NCBI RefSeq assembly: GCF_000003815.2 | Contig: NC_049983.1 | Location: forward strand, 4,473,638 to 4,537,637 | Source: Branchiostoma floridae | Taxonomy: Eukaryota > Chordata > Leptocardii > Amphioxiformes > Branchiostomatidae | Reading direction: 5' to 3' | Length of the DNA: 64,000 bases | Notes under the pieces: model-generated | What the model saw: the letters and a program-made list of their open reading frames with translations, nothing else | Told to the model about the DNA's origin: nothing | Database searches by the model: none | Position numbers and translations under genes: made by a program | In this document: positions 1 through 14,381 of the stretch, one piece after another | Layout: each line of letters starts with the position of its first letter | How positions within the stretch are numbered: the stretch's first letter is position 1

Positions 1-904
1 AAAAACAGTCGGAGCCTAACCTCTGCTTGGAGAGTAGTCCAATCAACGATAGTCTGGATTCTGTAATATCAGTAAAGGTGACAGACTACTGTGGACGTGA
101 TGTACTCACTCCGCCGTTAATAAAGTGACATTAAGCTAGGTGTGTCTGAAAACAAAGCCTGCTTTGTTACACGTCTGACAAAGACACACACTCTCTCACG
201 GTTCGCGCCAAAAATCATTCCCCAGACAGTTCCTGACTGTTTACACTGAACATCCACTCGTTCCTTCACATATATCTCAGACACACATATACTCACTTAT
301 TTATATAGAGAGATATATAAGCAGCTTAAAAAGAGACGAGGAACTGTCCTGGTGCCTTTCCACAACTTGCAAAATCGTACCCCAATGTTGAGAACACTGA
401 CGATGCATTAAATGCTTTTCAATTTGTATATGACGTCAGACTGGCATGGAACGAGTGCCCCCCTCCCCAACTATGTCTGAAAGTCCAGGAAGATTACCTA
501 CCTGCAAATTACTGTATGATAGATAATGGGCTAAGCGCTTAATAACGTATACAAGAAACACTGTAGAAACATAGCGCAATGCATGATGCAACAAAAGCGC
601 CCTCAAGCGACCCACAGGCTGTCTGCATGCAGGACAAACTGAAAGCCACCCAGACATGCAGACTGGCAGCCGGAAAGCTGAAACTGCGCACTAAGCCACG
701 AAAGTTTGGCAAAAAAGATATTTTATGATTATTTGAAAAGAGAACTGCCTGTTTATGATAGCTATAAACAAAGATTAGCTTCCCAGATTAGCACAAAACA
801 CTGCATGTATCAGGTTCGGCCATGGCAAGCGCTGCGAGTAAAAACACAGATAGTATATACATCACACCTCGATTATTCATAGATTGAGATGGAACCCTGA
901 AATC

Positions 905-1262
905 ACAACATTCGTTCAATTTCGTTCCTTTCGTTCCATTTTGCACTTTCTGTACATTCCATTTCGTTCCATTTCGTTCACTTCGTTCCATTTCGCACTT
1001 GCTGTATACTGTAAATGCAGAAATGTTCGCGGTGGATTAATGTTCGCGGTTTTCGCGGTGACCACTTCACCGTGAACTTAAAACCACCGCGAACATTTTT
1101 CTATTATGGTATCAGACTGAAGTCTATGATGTTACCGCGAACTTACATCCACCGCGAAAAGTCCTTTTCCCCGCTACCGCGAAATTAAATCCCCGCGAAT
1201 TTAAATGCATTTACAGTATTCCATTTCGTTCCATTTCGTTCCATTTCGTTCCATTCGCATTT
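905..1262. repeat. ATTTCGTTCC simple repeat, split by a MITE
   Basis: A simple tandem repeat of a roughly 10-base unit (ATTTCGTTCC variants) occupies about 905-998 and resumes at about 1219-1260. The two halves are separated by the inverted-repeat element at 1009-1216. The layout is best read as one short tandem array into which a MITE inserted. Positions 1-900 hold no coding exon that I can support. Confidence 0.7.
1009..1216. mobile_element. MITE with CTGTAAATGCA termini and TA duplication
   Basis: The element starts CTGTAAATGCA and ends with the reverse complement TGCATTTACAG, flanked by TA at 1007-1008 and 1217-1218. A TA target-site duplication fits Tc1/mariner-type mobilisation. The interior is rich in TTCGCGG and its complement CCGCGAA, giving extensive self-complementarity. 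No coding capacity is visible, so it would be non-autonomous. Confidence 0.75.
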
Positions 1263-1440
1263 CGGTACACCAGTGCGTGGCAAGTGTACAAAGTTGCCCA
1301 AAGTTACGTGACGTCATCTACCTTTTGACAGAGGCAAGAGTAGAATAGCAGGTGTACAAATGTGTAGGGGTGAGGGGTGGGGCGCCGGTAGAAGGGTACG
1401 CCTTGTAACATAAGAAGCATCTTGCTACTTGGGATATAGG

Positions 1441-1700
1441 AGAGTTCTTTTACACAACCAAAATTAAACTTACTTGCTTACGTTTCGGTGTCTATCAGAC
1501 ACCTTCCTCAGAGCTTCTGACTGGAGTTCTGCTTCTCGCCGCTATATGTAGCCAATGTAGGTGGCACTTTTACGACGAGAAGATTATCCCAAACGTGTCC
1601 AAGTTTGTATCCCCCCTCGTCCCGATTCATCACTGGGGCTGACTCTCTTATCCATACCGCCTCTTTAATCCACGGTACCGCCTGTTGTCTTCCCTGTCCG
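1441..1700 (-). mobile_element. Penelope-like retroelement 3' fragment
   Basis: Minus-strand translation of about 1560-1690 gives a conceptual peptide containing WIKEAVWIRES followed by MNRDEGGYKL and a WDNLL-type ending. From family knowledge this pattern (EA.WIR, then MNRDEG, then a hydrophobic tail) is typical of the C-terminal GIY-YIG endonuclease region of Penelope-like elements. No intact reverse transcriptase accompanies it, so it is a truncated relic. A second, more decayed copy in the same orientation lies at 20341-20590. The family call is inference from motif memory. Confidence 0.6.
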
Positions 1701-2428
1701 ACTCTGGACCCCTCCCAATCTTGCTACTTGTTGCTAAAACGGAAATACAATGTCTGTTCTATTTTTAAATGATCATTCTATAGCTAGGGATGGCATGACT
1801 GTTCTTATGCTAGTTCAATTCTTACCTGCAAAACATTGCCTCACTACATACAACTGTTCACAATTTACATTGTGCCCGCCTGGTACTGCACTTCTTCCCG
1901 GTCCCGCATGGTGGAGTTCATAGCCTCCATCACCGTCACGGTTTTGACTGGCCAGTGAAAGGCTTGATTACAGTTCAAATAACAACCAAACATTGACACG
2001 ATAACAAAGAAACAGAACTGAAAGGCTATCGACTCTATGATTGGACTGTTTGCCCAGCAAACACGACTTTCCGATGGCTCGATCTCATTAAGTACCGGGC
2101 GGGTTGCTAGCCACCCTTAACACTTCAAATCTCCTTAAAGCTTTCTCTGTCGCGTTAAGGACATTAGCTTCCGCTGTGAACGGGTTTTTGGTGTCCGACG
2201 AGCCATTCACTTCAAGTGGGCCGTGAGAAAATAGTACCGGCAACTCGAGCTAAACCTAGGAGATCGGATAGCGGGGTCCCATTGTGGGAGCGGGCAGGGT
2301 TTTGTATATGCACCATGGTCACAAGTGACGTGTGGACTGTTACTGAATAGAACACACGGACATGTACAGTATGAAGATACCATGAGCGTTTCTACCAAGG
2401 TAGGGATACAAGTACAGGACGTACAAAC

Positions 2429-5400
2429 ATGTCTACAGCCGAACAGAAGCTACTACGGATACAAGAAGAGGCACAAATCACCCTGAAGGAAGCCATGAGG
2501 AACGAGAGGTCGAAGCGATGGAAGAGGGTGAGGGGAATATTTGGTGTTTGTTAACCCCGTTGTAGTGGCCGCAACCGGAGAATGTTGTGGCTATAGTCCC
2601 TACCTGCCGGTACGTTTGTGCTGGCGTGTTATGGTATAAACACGGTACACACGGGAGTGAAACATAGGTTATAGTTCCTAGTTTAGAAAGAAAGGATTCG
2701 TTTTGTTATATTTCCTGACAACAGCATACCAGTTCAGTTGTTGGAAAACGACAATTTCAAAATATTAGGCTTTTTTTTGTAGTTTGGTTGATGGGCTACA
2801 CTATTTCGGATTCTTTCTCCCAATTTTCAAGTGGTTTCTTTTTACGGGGGTGACCTACACGTAGCTCTGAATTCTACACCTGGTCCAGTATAACAGCGTT
2901 CAACATTTCGGCATGTTATATAATATTATGTATCTTCAGAACATTCAGAAATAAGACTCCACAATTGACGAAAATAACGAATAGACAGAAATGATAGATA
3001 TATAGTATTTTGTGGGGCTAGGAAGTTCTTGGTTTTCAAAATGAGAAGACAGCATACCGTTATGAAAAGGTCGGTCTACAGTTGCAGTACGTTAAGATGG
3101 TTAAATAAATATGCATGCCGTAACAGATGTTTATACAAATGTCACAGAGCCAGGCAACAGTTTAAGTCACAACATCGTTGGCATGTCAGGGGATTCGAAC
3201 CCAAGTTATCATTACGACAAAACGACATCTTAATAATACATGCGGTGGCCCGAGCCATCACTGTTTCGGACCCGGAAGAAAGATATGGTTACAGCCACAA
3301 ACGTTTTTGACGAAATTGACGTTGCTCCAACAGTTTCGTGTTCGAGGAAAGAAATGAGCCGCAGTGTTACAGTATTGTCATGTCACGTACAAGAATACGT
3401 TATTTTAAGAGAATATGGCTGGTACTCCATCCCTGAGACGGTATCCCATCATAACGGTATCTTCTAACGTATGTTTTGTTTCATACAATGCATACTCTGG
3501 AAGTGTTTTCACAAGCTAAGAGTAGGAAATGTGTACGGTTGTTCACTTATGAAAGGAGTCTGTAGGCACAGCGTTAATCAAACTGTTCCGCGGTAGTGTT
3601 TGCTTCACAGCAATCAGGGAAACAAATTGGTTTTACGGAATCCATGCGAGTTTTACAACTAGCAAGTACCATTTGTATGAGTACTTATAGGCACCCTGTA
3701 CATGTAACGCTAGTTCACCTTTATCCACTTGTTAACCCGTTTTCTTTGTAGAAACAGGACATTTAGTAATATCAAGTAAATGAATTCCAGTTTGATATGA
3801 CAATGGATATAGGTTGACATGCGTTACGTGCGTTAACGTTTCATAATCGGATATTGTGTACAGTCATGCGAGTCTATGCAAAGTTCACTCTCTATGCAAC
3901 GTCTGAAGGGAAACATTAATACTTCTTACTGATAAAGAAACAGAGTCACGGGGACATAAGACTGTGAGACATGTAACGTTATATGCTGACTGTGTAGGTC
4001 TACTCTACTGTATACAAAGTCACGCCAAACAGAAACACCGGTGAATCTAGGTCATCAGTACTTTACATGAAACACATCGAGTAACACCTGTTAAGCAAAA
4101 CTCAGATGCCGCAAAGTTCAGCATTTTGCCCTCACGACAAACGTTGTCGAAGCACCCATGGTAACGGCTAATGTGTTACTGCCAAACGGTGATTAATACA
4201 CAACCGTCGAGCTTTGTCCCCACCAAATTAAATTCCACACAACTGGCGTTTGATTTCGGCTCAGATTTAGCAACAAAGATATGTGCGAGATAAATGAGTT
4301 AAGGCGCCACGGTTGTGTGTACAAAGTAGAGCCTTCGCCGGATGACCTCATTAGTTCGTGAAAGATCTCTAAAAACATGGCTGGTGAGGTCGAATTGCCG
4401 AGTGGCTAACGGACAAGAGATCGGGGGCCACGGGCCGATTCCTGAATAGACGTACTCTACCTTCGCTCTACCGGGGGTAAAAATAGGGCCCTGACTTCGG
4501 TTGGGGAGGTAAAAGGTGGCGAAAGGCCTAGGGAGAAATGGGCTTCGCTTTCCATTAACGTGGTCAACAATGAAGAGCGGCCTGCAGGCCGATTTCAGCT
4601 TTCATGAATAAACATAGGTTCAAACAAACAAACAAACAACCCACATTGCCCTTATGGCCTCATAAAACGGTACGGAACTACATTTTCTGCGATGGAGGTA
4701 CTTTACACTGTTTTAGACGTAAGCGGTGAAACTTCTTCACGATGTCACAGAAGAATTAGATAAAAGTTTGTAAAATAACCACAGCTCTGGAAACTGTTAC
4801 CCCAGACAGTCGTGTTGTATTTACCGGAGACAACATAAGATCACGCAGGTCGCTCTCAGGACTTTACTGTCAGAACATTTAGCTCCTTGTCTTAAGGGCT
4901 GGAGACACACCTGTTCTTAAGTACCGGACTTACAGGCACAGGTGCCATATGGCGTAATGTCACCAGACAGACGTCGAACCATTGAACAGACATTTCTATA
5001 CGTTTGTACCTCTGTGTAAGATTATTCCGCGAAACGCCGCCTAACGCAAACAGGATAGATTTTCATTGCAGTGACAAAATAGCAATGATCACAGAAAACT
5101 AGTACATGCCAATGCAAGTATGGCACTTTTACAGTGTAGGTACATGGTAATGTAGGGCATGTAACAGTCCTATGTAGGAGTGTAGGACATGTAATATATT
5201 AGTGTAGGACGGGCACTTAACATTGTTGGATATGTAACGGTTTAGGACTTGCAACATTTGATTATACCGTTGTCGGGTACGTACATGTAATAGTGTAGTA
5301 CCAGAAGTGTATGCAGTACCGTAGGGCATGTAACAGTGAATGACACGTAGTGGCGTTGAAACGTATCAGTGTAAGACATACAGCAGTGTAGAACATGTAA

Positions 5401-8400
5401 CGATGTAAGACGCGTAACAGTGTAGGACACATATCAATGTAGGACAAGTGACCGTGTAAGGCATGCAGCAGTGTAGAACATGTATCGATGTAAGACACAT
5501 AACAGTGTACGGCACATAACAATGTAGGGCACTTAACAGTAGCTATAGAGGCATGTAGCAGTACTAGTATAGAACGTGTAACGATGTAAGACACGTAACA
5601 GTGTAGGACACTTGACAGTGCAGGGCACCGAACGTGTAATACATGTAGCAATGTAGAACATATAACGATGTAAGACACGTAACAGGTAGGACACATAACA
5701 GGTAGGACACATAACAGTGTAGGGCACGTAACAGCGTAAGGCATTTAGCAGTGTAATTTAACATGTAATGATGTTTCCATTGTTCCTACAGGTGGTAGAA
5801 AACTACACCCATCTGTTAAAGCTCGTGTCCCGTCGGAACTTACCGGAAGGATACGAACCACCCGCCAGTAAACACATCATGTTGGTAGGTTTGTTTATTA
5901 TCTCCATTAAAAATAGAGGTATTTTTTTGGTGCGCGCGCGTGTGTGTGTGTTTGTGTGTGTGCGTGTTTGTATGCGTGCGATTGCGTGTGTGTGTGTGTG
6001 TGTGTGTGTGTGAGTGTGTGTGTGTTTGTATGTGTGCGTTTGTGTGTGTGTGTGTGTGCGTTTGTGTGTGTGCGCGCGCGTGTGTGTGCGTTTGTGTGTG
6101 TGCGTGCGTGCGTGTGTGTGTGTGTGTGTGCGTGTCTGTATGCGTGCGATTGCGTGTGTGTGTGAGTGTGTGTGTGTTTATGCGTGTGTTTGTATGTGTG
6201 CGTTTGTGTGTGTGTGAGTTTGTCTGTGTGTGCGTTTGTTTGTGTGTGTGTGCGTTTGTCTGTGTGTGCGTTTGTTTGTGTGTGTGTGCGTTTGTGTGTG
6301 TGTGCGTGCGTGCGTGTGTGTGTGCGCGCGCGCGTGTGTGTATANNNNNNNNNNNNNNNNNNNNNNNNNNNNNNNNNNNNNNNNNNNNNNNNNNNNNNNN
6401 NNNNNNNNNNNNNNNNNNNNNNNNNNNNNNNNNNNNNNNNNNNNTACCTAATTGTGGTCAGCATAACATCAGAACGATGGTTTTGTAAGGACATTTGGTA
6501 AGTGGATATGGGTTAGGAAGACGAAGGTCAAAATAGATTTTGGGCCACCTGGTGGCCCTAGTACTGCAGCAGAACTTCTTGTAAACAAGTGAAATGCTTT
6601 GGCTGTGTACGAATAGCTTTGTTAAGGCGTTATTATTGTATTGGACTTGAAATTGAAACTAATACGTCGTGATTTTCTTGTCTCTTTTACAGCTTTATGA
6701 GTCATACTACCATCTCGGACTGGCCCTACAGAACTTAGGTCGGCACCGAGAGGCGATCAAACAATACACCAAGGCGATCAAGGTCGTCAGTATACCGAAG
6801 GTAGATGGGATCATTACTATCATAAACATAGTAAAAGACACTGTGGATTTGAGCTTCCAAATGTATGGTTACCGATTTAGTCGCTTCCTCCGTTTTATTG
6901 GATATAGCTAATATTTATTGCAAATTCTTACCCGTGAGCTAATTGCAGGTAACATAAGACTAAGAGATTCAAACAGTGTAAAAACAATGTCACAAGTGTC
7001 TACTCTAGTCTAAAACAAGTAAAAGCTAGCTCTCGATCCTGGGTTATTGGGTTCGATTTCTTTTTCGAAGACAATGGAAGACGAAATATCCCACCTTTTC
7101 TATTATGTGTGTGTTTTGTGATGTTAGAAGGAGAATTGTTTTCTTTTAGTCAGTGAATGTGAGGAAGTTTGGGTGGAATTTGGTGGCCTCTTCAAACAGC
7201 TCTTTTCTTTCGTGATCGTAGAAAGAGCAGTTTGACATAAAATGTGTTTCGTCTTCCACCACGTTTGACGTGCATTGTTTGTGAAGAAACTAAACTTTTG
7301 TGTTTTTGTTCACAAGAATGGCTGCTTGGCCGGATGTCATTCCAACTCTTGCCTGATGACGCCGCTGTTTGCTAAGAGGGCCTTTGCTTATGCAAAATGC
7401 TGTAAGTAAAATATACGGCTATATGTGGCAAGTACGTTCTTCTTGTTGAACTTTTACTTTTGGAATTTCTGTTCAAGCTGATTTTATGATGATCTTATGA
7501 CTGTGACTTTGCATATCACAGGGGACAGGAAAAATGCACTGAGGGATGCAGAAAAGGCCGTGGTGCTAGACAATGTCAACCCGGTACGTAACTTTTCACC
7601 CACTCAGCTTAGAACAAAGCAGATCCTAGCAAATACTAATTCCTCCTACGGGGGCATTGCAGCAGCGTTTTTCGGTACTGATAGTAGTAATAGCCTTTAT
7701 TGCACATTCATGCCCTATCTGGCTAAGTACAGGCATATAGATACAAAATGTTGTAATACAGTACACATGGTTTCTAAGACTAATCTAAAACATGGATTCT
7801 AAAACTAGTCTAATAAATTTGCTCGGCTTCATCTCGTTTCTTAGTAATGTTAAATATGTAGCTTGAGATGTGTTTGTATAATGTCGTTTGATCAAACCTC
7901 ATAAGAAAAATGAATTTTTCAACACTAGACGAAAATTAAAAGCGAGGGAACTTTCCTATAATATTGCTAAAAAGAGCATTTCTATCGTTACTATATAAAC
8001 TATGTACAATCTAATACAAAGTGGGTAAAATCATAGAATGACACCCCCATCTTGAATGTAGTTCGCCTAGCAAGTGCTAATGAGCTAATCTCTTAGCAGA
8101 GATTAGTCTATGGGTTGATTCAGACACCCATGATTTTCATGCATGTTATACAAGCTAATTACCCGCTCTCCAAGCAGAGGTTAGGCTCCGGCTTGGTACA
8201 TTGTCTGGACATGAATGGACGTTTTGATGAAATTAGTTATTTCTGGTAGAGAGGGACCACTGAACACCTTAGCCCAAACCGCAAACACGAAACTTTATTT
8301 TTTTGTGTCCCATGGACTCTTAAGGTTGTTGCAATTTTCATTTCGTTTATTCATGGAAAACCTTAATCTGTACCGCCCCCTGTCCACCAGGATGTGTACT

Positions 8401-11400
8401 GCATCAGGGCGCTGGCATGGATGACTTTCAATGAGGAGAAAATGGTAAGAATCACTTCCGATGTATATTGCTATCTTCATATCAATACTTGCAGCAAGAT
8501 TAATAATGAATGATTTGTGACTTTTTAAAGACCAATGAAAGTCTATTATGACGATGAGCTAAATCGTAAGAATAGACTCTGTAGACTGATAGAGTATTTC
8601 CTTTGGAACCGAGTTTTTTTTCTACACCCTTGAACAGTTAAATCAGGTAAATAAACAATTGCTGCTACTCAAAAACAATGTGCAATACTTCTTTACGCCT
8701 GTATTCCTATCATTGTATGTAAACATATAAAAATTATATGATATAACGTTACGTTTGGGACTGCATTGTAAACACCATGTCTTTGCATATGCGTAAACAT
8801 AATACTTAACGTTTCGAACCGCATCTGTTATAGGGACTTTACACTGAAACCGAATTAGCCGGAATAAAGTACAATTCGTGCCACATCCTATTCCTAGGAA
8901 TTCGTAGTGTATTCTAGAAATTCTCACTGTCTGCCAGATATTTTTTTGGCCACATCTTGGCAGGATTCGACGTGGCTTGCCGCTTCGGTTCTCCATCGAA
9001 TGAGATAAGAATGTTTCGAATAATGGGAATGCCGTAGAATGCGGCCATACTGCACTTAGAATAGTTAAAAGACACTTAGAATACACTTTAAATATCGTTC
9101 GATATTGCTCCACTTCAAATGCACCTCGAAAGTTTTTAGCATGTCAAAAACTTTCGTGCCAGCCAAAAGAATGGGCACAAATATCTGGAATGCAGCGAGA
9201 ATTTCTAGAATACACTACGAATTCCCAGGAATAAAAAAGAATTTTCATTCTGACGGCATTTCGGCTCATTCTTGCTCTCGTGTGAAGGGGCCTTTAATAG
9301 CGACACCTACTTGTAGTGCGTTACAGAACCAGAGGAGTCAGAAGCATCAGACACTTAGTTGTGTACAACAACAAAAATTGTCCATTTTTCACTGATTTTG
9401 CCGTTTCCTTTTTTCGCAGGCAATACAAGATTTGAGCACAGCGCTCAAGAGAAACCCTCGGCACGCATGCGCATTGATCCTGAGGGGTACGATAGACCGA
9501 CCAATGGTAAGGTACTTGGGACTCTTAATACTAATAAAAAAAACGTTGATAAAGAATGACTATTCTTCTCAGCATATCAAATATATCAAAGCTCTACAAC
9601 CCCAATGCTGACGTATACATCAAGACAATACGACAAAAATAAGTTGATAAATAGATTACCTATAACTAGGTATTGACACTTAGCTGTTTCGGATATTATG
9701 TACTTATTTCATTGTTGATCTTTGATCTTTGAAAATCTGGAAACACTTAACATCATTATAATCTCAATAATTCTCAAGAAACCTTTTTATCACCCACTCT
9801 ACATACCACTTTTTACTTGAGTCAATTGTTGTACACTTGTTGTGCTGTATGTCAATACTTAAAGGGGGACTCAACTCCAGAACTTGTTCTGGCTCTACAG
9901 ATAACATAAAATCCAAACAAATCATTGTATTGTCAGCTTGACATTGGCTTTGGACAAAGCAACAGTTACATTTATACAGCAGCAATATTCTGATACTAGT
10001 AATCCCCTGAATACCCTCTAGATAAATTATAGGGATAACTCTTCAGTTACTGGATTGTAAACGGTTCTTGCTTTATTGATCTGTGATGAAATTTTGAAAA
10101 TATGGTTGATTTTGTATTCATTTTTCATTCATAAAAAAATGTGCTTTGGGGTTGAATCCCGCCTTAATTCCTTCATCACTTACCTACTTGCATGTCATTA
10201 TCTCCTCGTCCCCCTCCCCCATCCCATCCATGGTCATCTAGATAATAGACGTTCCTGAGGTCAGCCAAACTGTGATTAACCAGGATCACGTGAAAGTATG
10301 TGTGACGCGAAGGTTGAGGTGCTCCGTGATGTGGTGTGCGCTTTAATCACTGCAGCAATAATCATGTCGTGAATAATTTCATAATGTTGAATAATCAAGA
10401 AGATTCTTTTATTCACAACCAAGACATGAAAGTACAGCTGGTGACCGTCTGTAACCTGTACTATACATAATTCCATACTGCAGCTAGGCGTCGCTGCCAA
10501 CAATGCGGTACCAAACGTAAAAAATCCCTTCTTTGACGATCCTTTGCGTTTAGGACCGCATTGTTAGAAGCGACGCCTAGCTGCAGTGTGGAAAAGTATC
10601 AATCATTTAATATTGCCCTTAAGAAGGCTGTGATCTTACAAATGTTTTGGTTGTGAATAAGGACCATTGTTTTGTTATCTAGCAATAATCATTGTCCTTA
10701 ACGGCGTGGTAAGAAACGTCGGAGGACTTAATACTAATCATGCTACAAAATCAATTGAATCGTTTGACGTGATTTTAGTAACAAACCAATAATGTCTTTA
10801 CTTATCCTGTGTGTTCTTTATCTTTGCTCTTAAAGACTGGCTTCCCTAAGCTTGTGATATTCCGGTATTATCTTGTAAACATTTTGCCTCAGCCAAAAGT
10901 GTAATCGTTCAATATAGAATACAACACGGTGTATTCCGTATCGCCCAAGGTATCAGCCCGACCGCGGGTCGGATCGCCCGACGGCCGAAGGCCGGAGGGT
11001 GATCCGACCCGCGGCAGGGCTGAGACCGAGGGTGATGCGGAATACACCGTGTTGTATTTTATTTATGTCATACCCACCTGAGAAAACCCATGTTTTGATG
11101 CGAAATGCGCCAGAAGTTGAACAAATTTGGTGCCCTCGAAAAAAACAGCATTGCAACAGTAATGTTCCAACGTCCGAATCAGGTATTCGAACTTTCGATG
11201 TCGCCGTACTCGGCCCACTCGAAACAGTTCGATTTATTCGAATGGAGCCCGTGTGATAACCCCGGGCCGTACGGAAAGTTATCAGCCGGTCCGAAACATC
11301 CGTATCGAACGTTTTCGCGTCACAGGTATGACATAAAGTCTGTTACGCCTGAACCTAGAATCCTAGATAGAGAACTTTCTTTCTACTTGTCATCTAATAA

Positions 11401-14340
11401 TGACAACTTTCACTGTGAAAAATAACACCTTGCATAATCATGTTTGCAAGTATTTTTTCACATCAAATTGTACATTTTTTTCTGTATTTCTAGGTGTATA
11501 ATTATGATAGTGAGTTTGTGGTGTGAGTTTGCCGCCGATTTACCGACTAGCCTGCCTTCTCACTTCAGGCGCTGGAGATGAATCCGCACACCAACCTGTA
11601 TCTTGATGTAAAAGACTTCGAAAGTCCCAAAATAATCGACTTTTATAACAGGTACGTTCTACCTACGTTTAATCTGACAGAACTTATATACTAAAGCGAC
11701 TAACTTGTTCAAAAAGTAAAATTTGCCACATTCTCTTATGATAAGAGAATGTGGCAAATTTTACTTTTTGAACAAGTTAGTCGCTTTATTCTCTCGCAGT
11801 TGATTTGGCGTTATCTCATTTGCTTATGAGTATGGTACCTTGTAATAAAGTTGTATCCCTCGAGTAAACCACCTTAACTATTTAACCTTGTCAGCAAAAT
11901 TTTCTTAGCTTTGACCGTCGTACCAAAAAACGTTTTTTTGCTAATACAACCTAATGTATACATGTATATCTCTCCAAATATTGGGAATTTTATTCTCCAC
12001 TTTATACAGAAAAAAAATCAAACCCAATAACAAACCGATTTTTATAGATTTAAAGTAACACTAGTTAACTTTGATTTCACTCTACATGTTCACTTAATTC
12101 CGTATGCTATACCCTATCATTATCATGATTTTATTTCCGTGTATACTTGTGATTAGCCGTCGGCCATGAATTTGCAATTCGGCTGTTTATCAGACTTTAT
12201 TCTACAGGGGTGCCTAATCATTTGCACGAACCCTATGAGATTCGTACGAACATTATTGCACGAATCACTGCGAAAACGGACAAACCTTATGAAAATCACA
12301 CGAGTCATTATTCGAAAACGTACGAACCTTATGTGATTCGCACAAATCACTATGTGACACACACGGACCTTATGTGATTTGCACGAACCTTATGCAAATG
12401 ACGTAATGTCACGTGGCCCGGCGGTTTCGCTAAGGTTCGTGCAAATCGCATAAGGTTCGTGCGTTTTCGCATAGTGATTCGTGCGTGTCACATAATGTTT
12501 GTACGAATCTCATAGGGTTCGTACAAATGCTTAGGCACCCCTGTCCTAAGAAGATGTGTAAGATTGCCTCTGCTGTGTTTAATCAGTTGATGTTTCATTG
12601 TTGTCAGATTTTTGTTCTCCCTAAACGTCCCGCACACCGTGTCCTCCATCAGCCTGGTGTCAGAGGCGCACAGCCGCAAACAGACACACACCACCACACA
12701 CCACAGTCCACAGGCGGGCCCCGGCATGGGTAAGGCTATTCTCCGAGCAGAGGTTGAGTCGCGAAGATATAGAACTTCTTTGATTCGTCTCTGAAGTAGA
12801 CTCGAAAACGTGTGTTTAAAACCAAGCTACAGCCAGAACCAATTCTACATCATTACTGTCTATAAGACCACACTAGTCTATTTCACTGGTTCTCTCAAGT
12901 TTCATCTAAAAGAGTCACCATTGACTAGTAAGAAGTCCAGATGAAAACGGGGGTGGGAGGAATACTTGAATGTATCTCACTGTCACAAGTTTTACATGCA
13001 GGTTCCAACGCTGTGTGTACGAAGGTACAGAATTATTCCTCTGACTCTGTTTTCATATTGAGCTTCTAGTGAAGCGCTACTTTTTTTCCAGAACCAAATG
13101 GTGTGTTTACTATATCATTATTGTATATCATGTTGAGCCATATTGATTGGATAATAATTTGAATGACATTTGGTTGAGTGTATTAGCGTCAGTGTGAATA
13201 ATATTTTTTTATTGTTCTATATCTCCGCGTCTCAACCTCTGCTTGGAAAACAAGGTAAGGCGTAACGGAACGAATTGAGACAACTTGACCGTTTAATGAA
13301 CCAGACTTATTACCAGTGTGTATGTAACGTCAGTGTGAATATGCTTTATTCGAGCCCATAACATTGAGGAAGCCACATATTCGAGCCCATAACATTGAGG
13401 AAGCCACATATTCGAGCCCATAACATTGAGGAAGCCACATATTCGAGCCCATAACATTGAGGAAGCCACATATTCGAGCCCATAACAGTGAGGAAGCCAC
13501 ATATTCGAGCCCATAACATTGAGGAAGCCACATATTCGAGCCCATAACACTGAGGAAGCCAGGTTCGAATGAAGTTGCTAAACGGGTAACATGCGGCTCC
13601 AGCGTCTTTTCTGAAGATGTGGCCTAAGTGTGAACGGTTGGCTTGAGGTTATCCTTCTCCACATACAGTGTGAATATGCTTTATTGTCAACTTTCCAAAG
13701 AAGGATAGGATTTTCATACTTATGACAGATGTATTTCGGAGAAAAAATACTATCAATGGATATAATCAGCGCAAATGAGGACCTTATTTGCCTATAGCTA
13801 TCTAATGGGAAAATGTGACAAAAATCACACAAGTTTATAAACGCTATAAATCATATTTGTCATTCAATTTGATGCTAACATTACCATATATTGATGGTGA
13901 TTAATCATGCAATTGAATTTAGTGATGGCTTATTTCCATACTCAATGATGACTTAGTATTTGTTGGCAAAGGATTGAGATCGTCTAGCTTCAGTTTTTAC
14001 GACATTAATTTGAGCCCCAAACTAAAAAATGTATAGTGCAGGCAAAGCCCCATAATGTTTCCTGTTCAAATTCGTCAAAACCATATAATGGCATAACTTA
14101 TGTTATCCATTTCCTTTTTTATTTTAGCTTGGTCAACAGGCTCTGTCCCTGCAGCCACACAACTGTCCTCCCCCGACACGCCCCCGATGGACACCCGGGG
14201 ACCGACCCGGCCGCCCTTCAGGTGCGGCACGCCCAGCAGACTGCAGAGGAGCGCAGATTCCGCTGTGAGGCGCTGGCAGTACGGCATGGCCATCCGGGCG
14301 CACTCCATCCAGCAAGCAGGTGAGGTCAACATTCCTCTCA

Positions 14341-14381
<41 letters not shown>

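Noticed and set aside
3180-3265. Functional tRNA gene on the minus strand
   Set aside because: Only the B box is convincing; no acceptor-stem pairing could be found.
5262-5744. 160-codon minus-strand ORF (Cys/Leu/His-rich)
   Set aside because: It is a translation of the 17-bp minisatellite with overlapping alternatives in other frames; no independent coding signal.
5907-6501. Long Cys-Val and Thr-His ORFs
   Set aside because: GT/GC microsatellite read in different frames across an N gap.
13348-13560. CRISPR-like array
   Set aside because: Units are contiguous with no unique spacers, and the context is a eukaryotic intron; it is a minisatellite.
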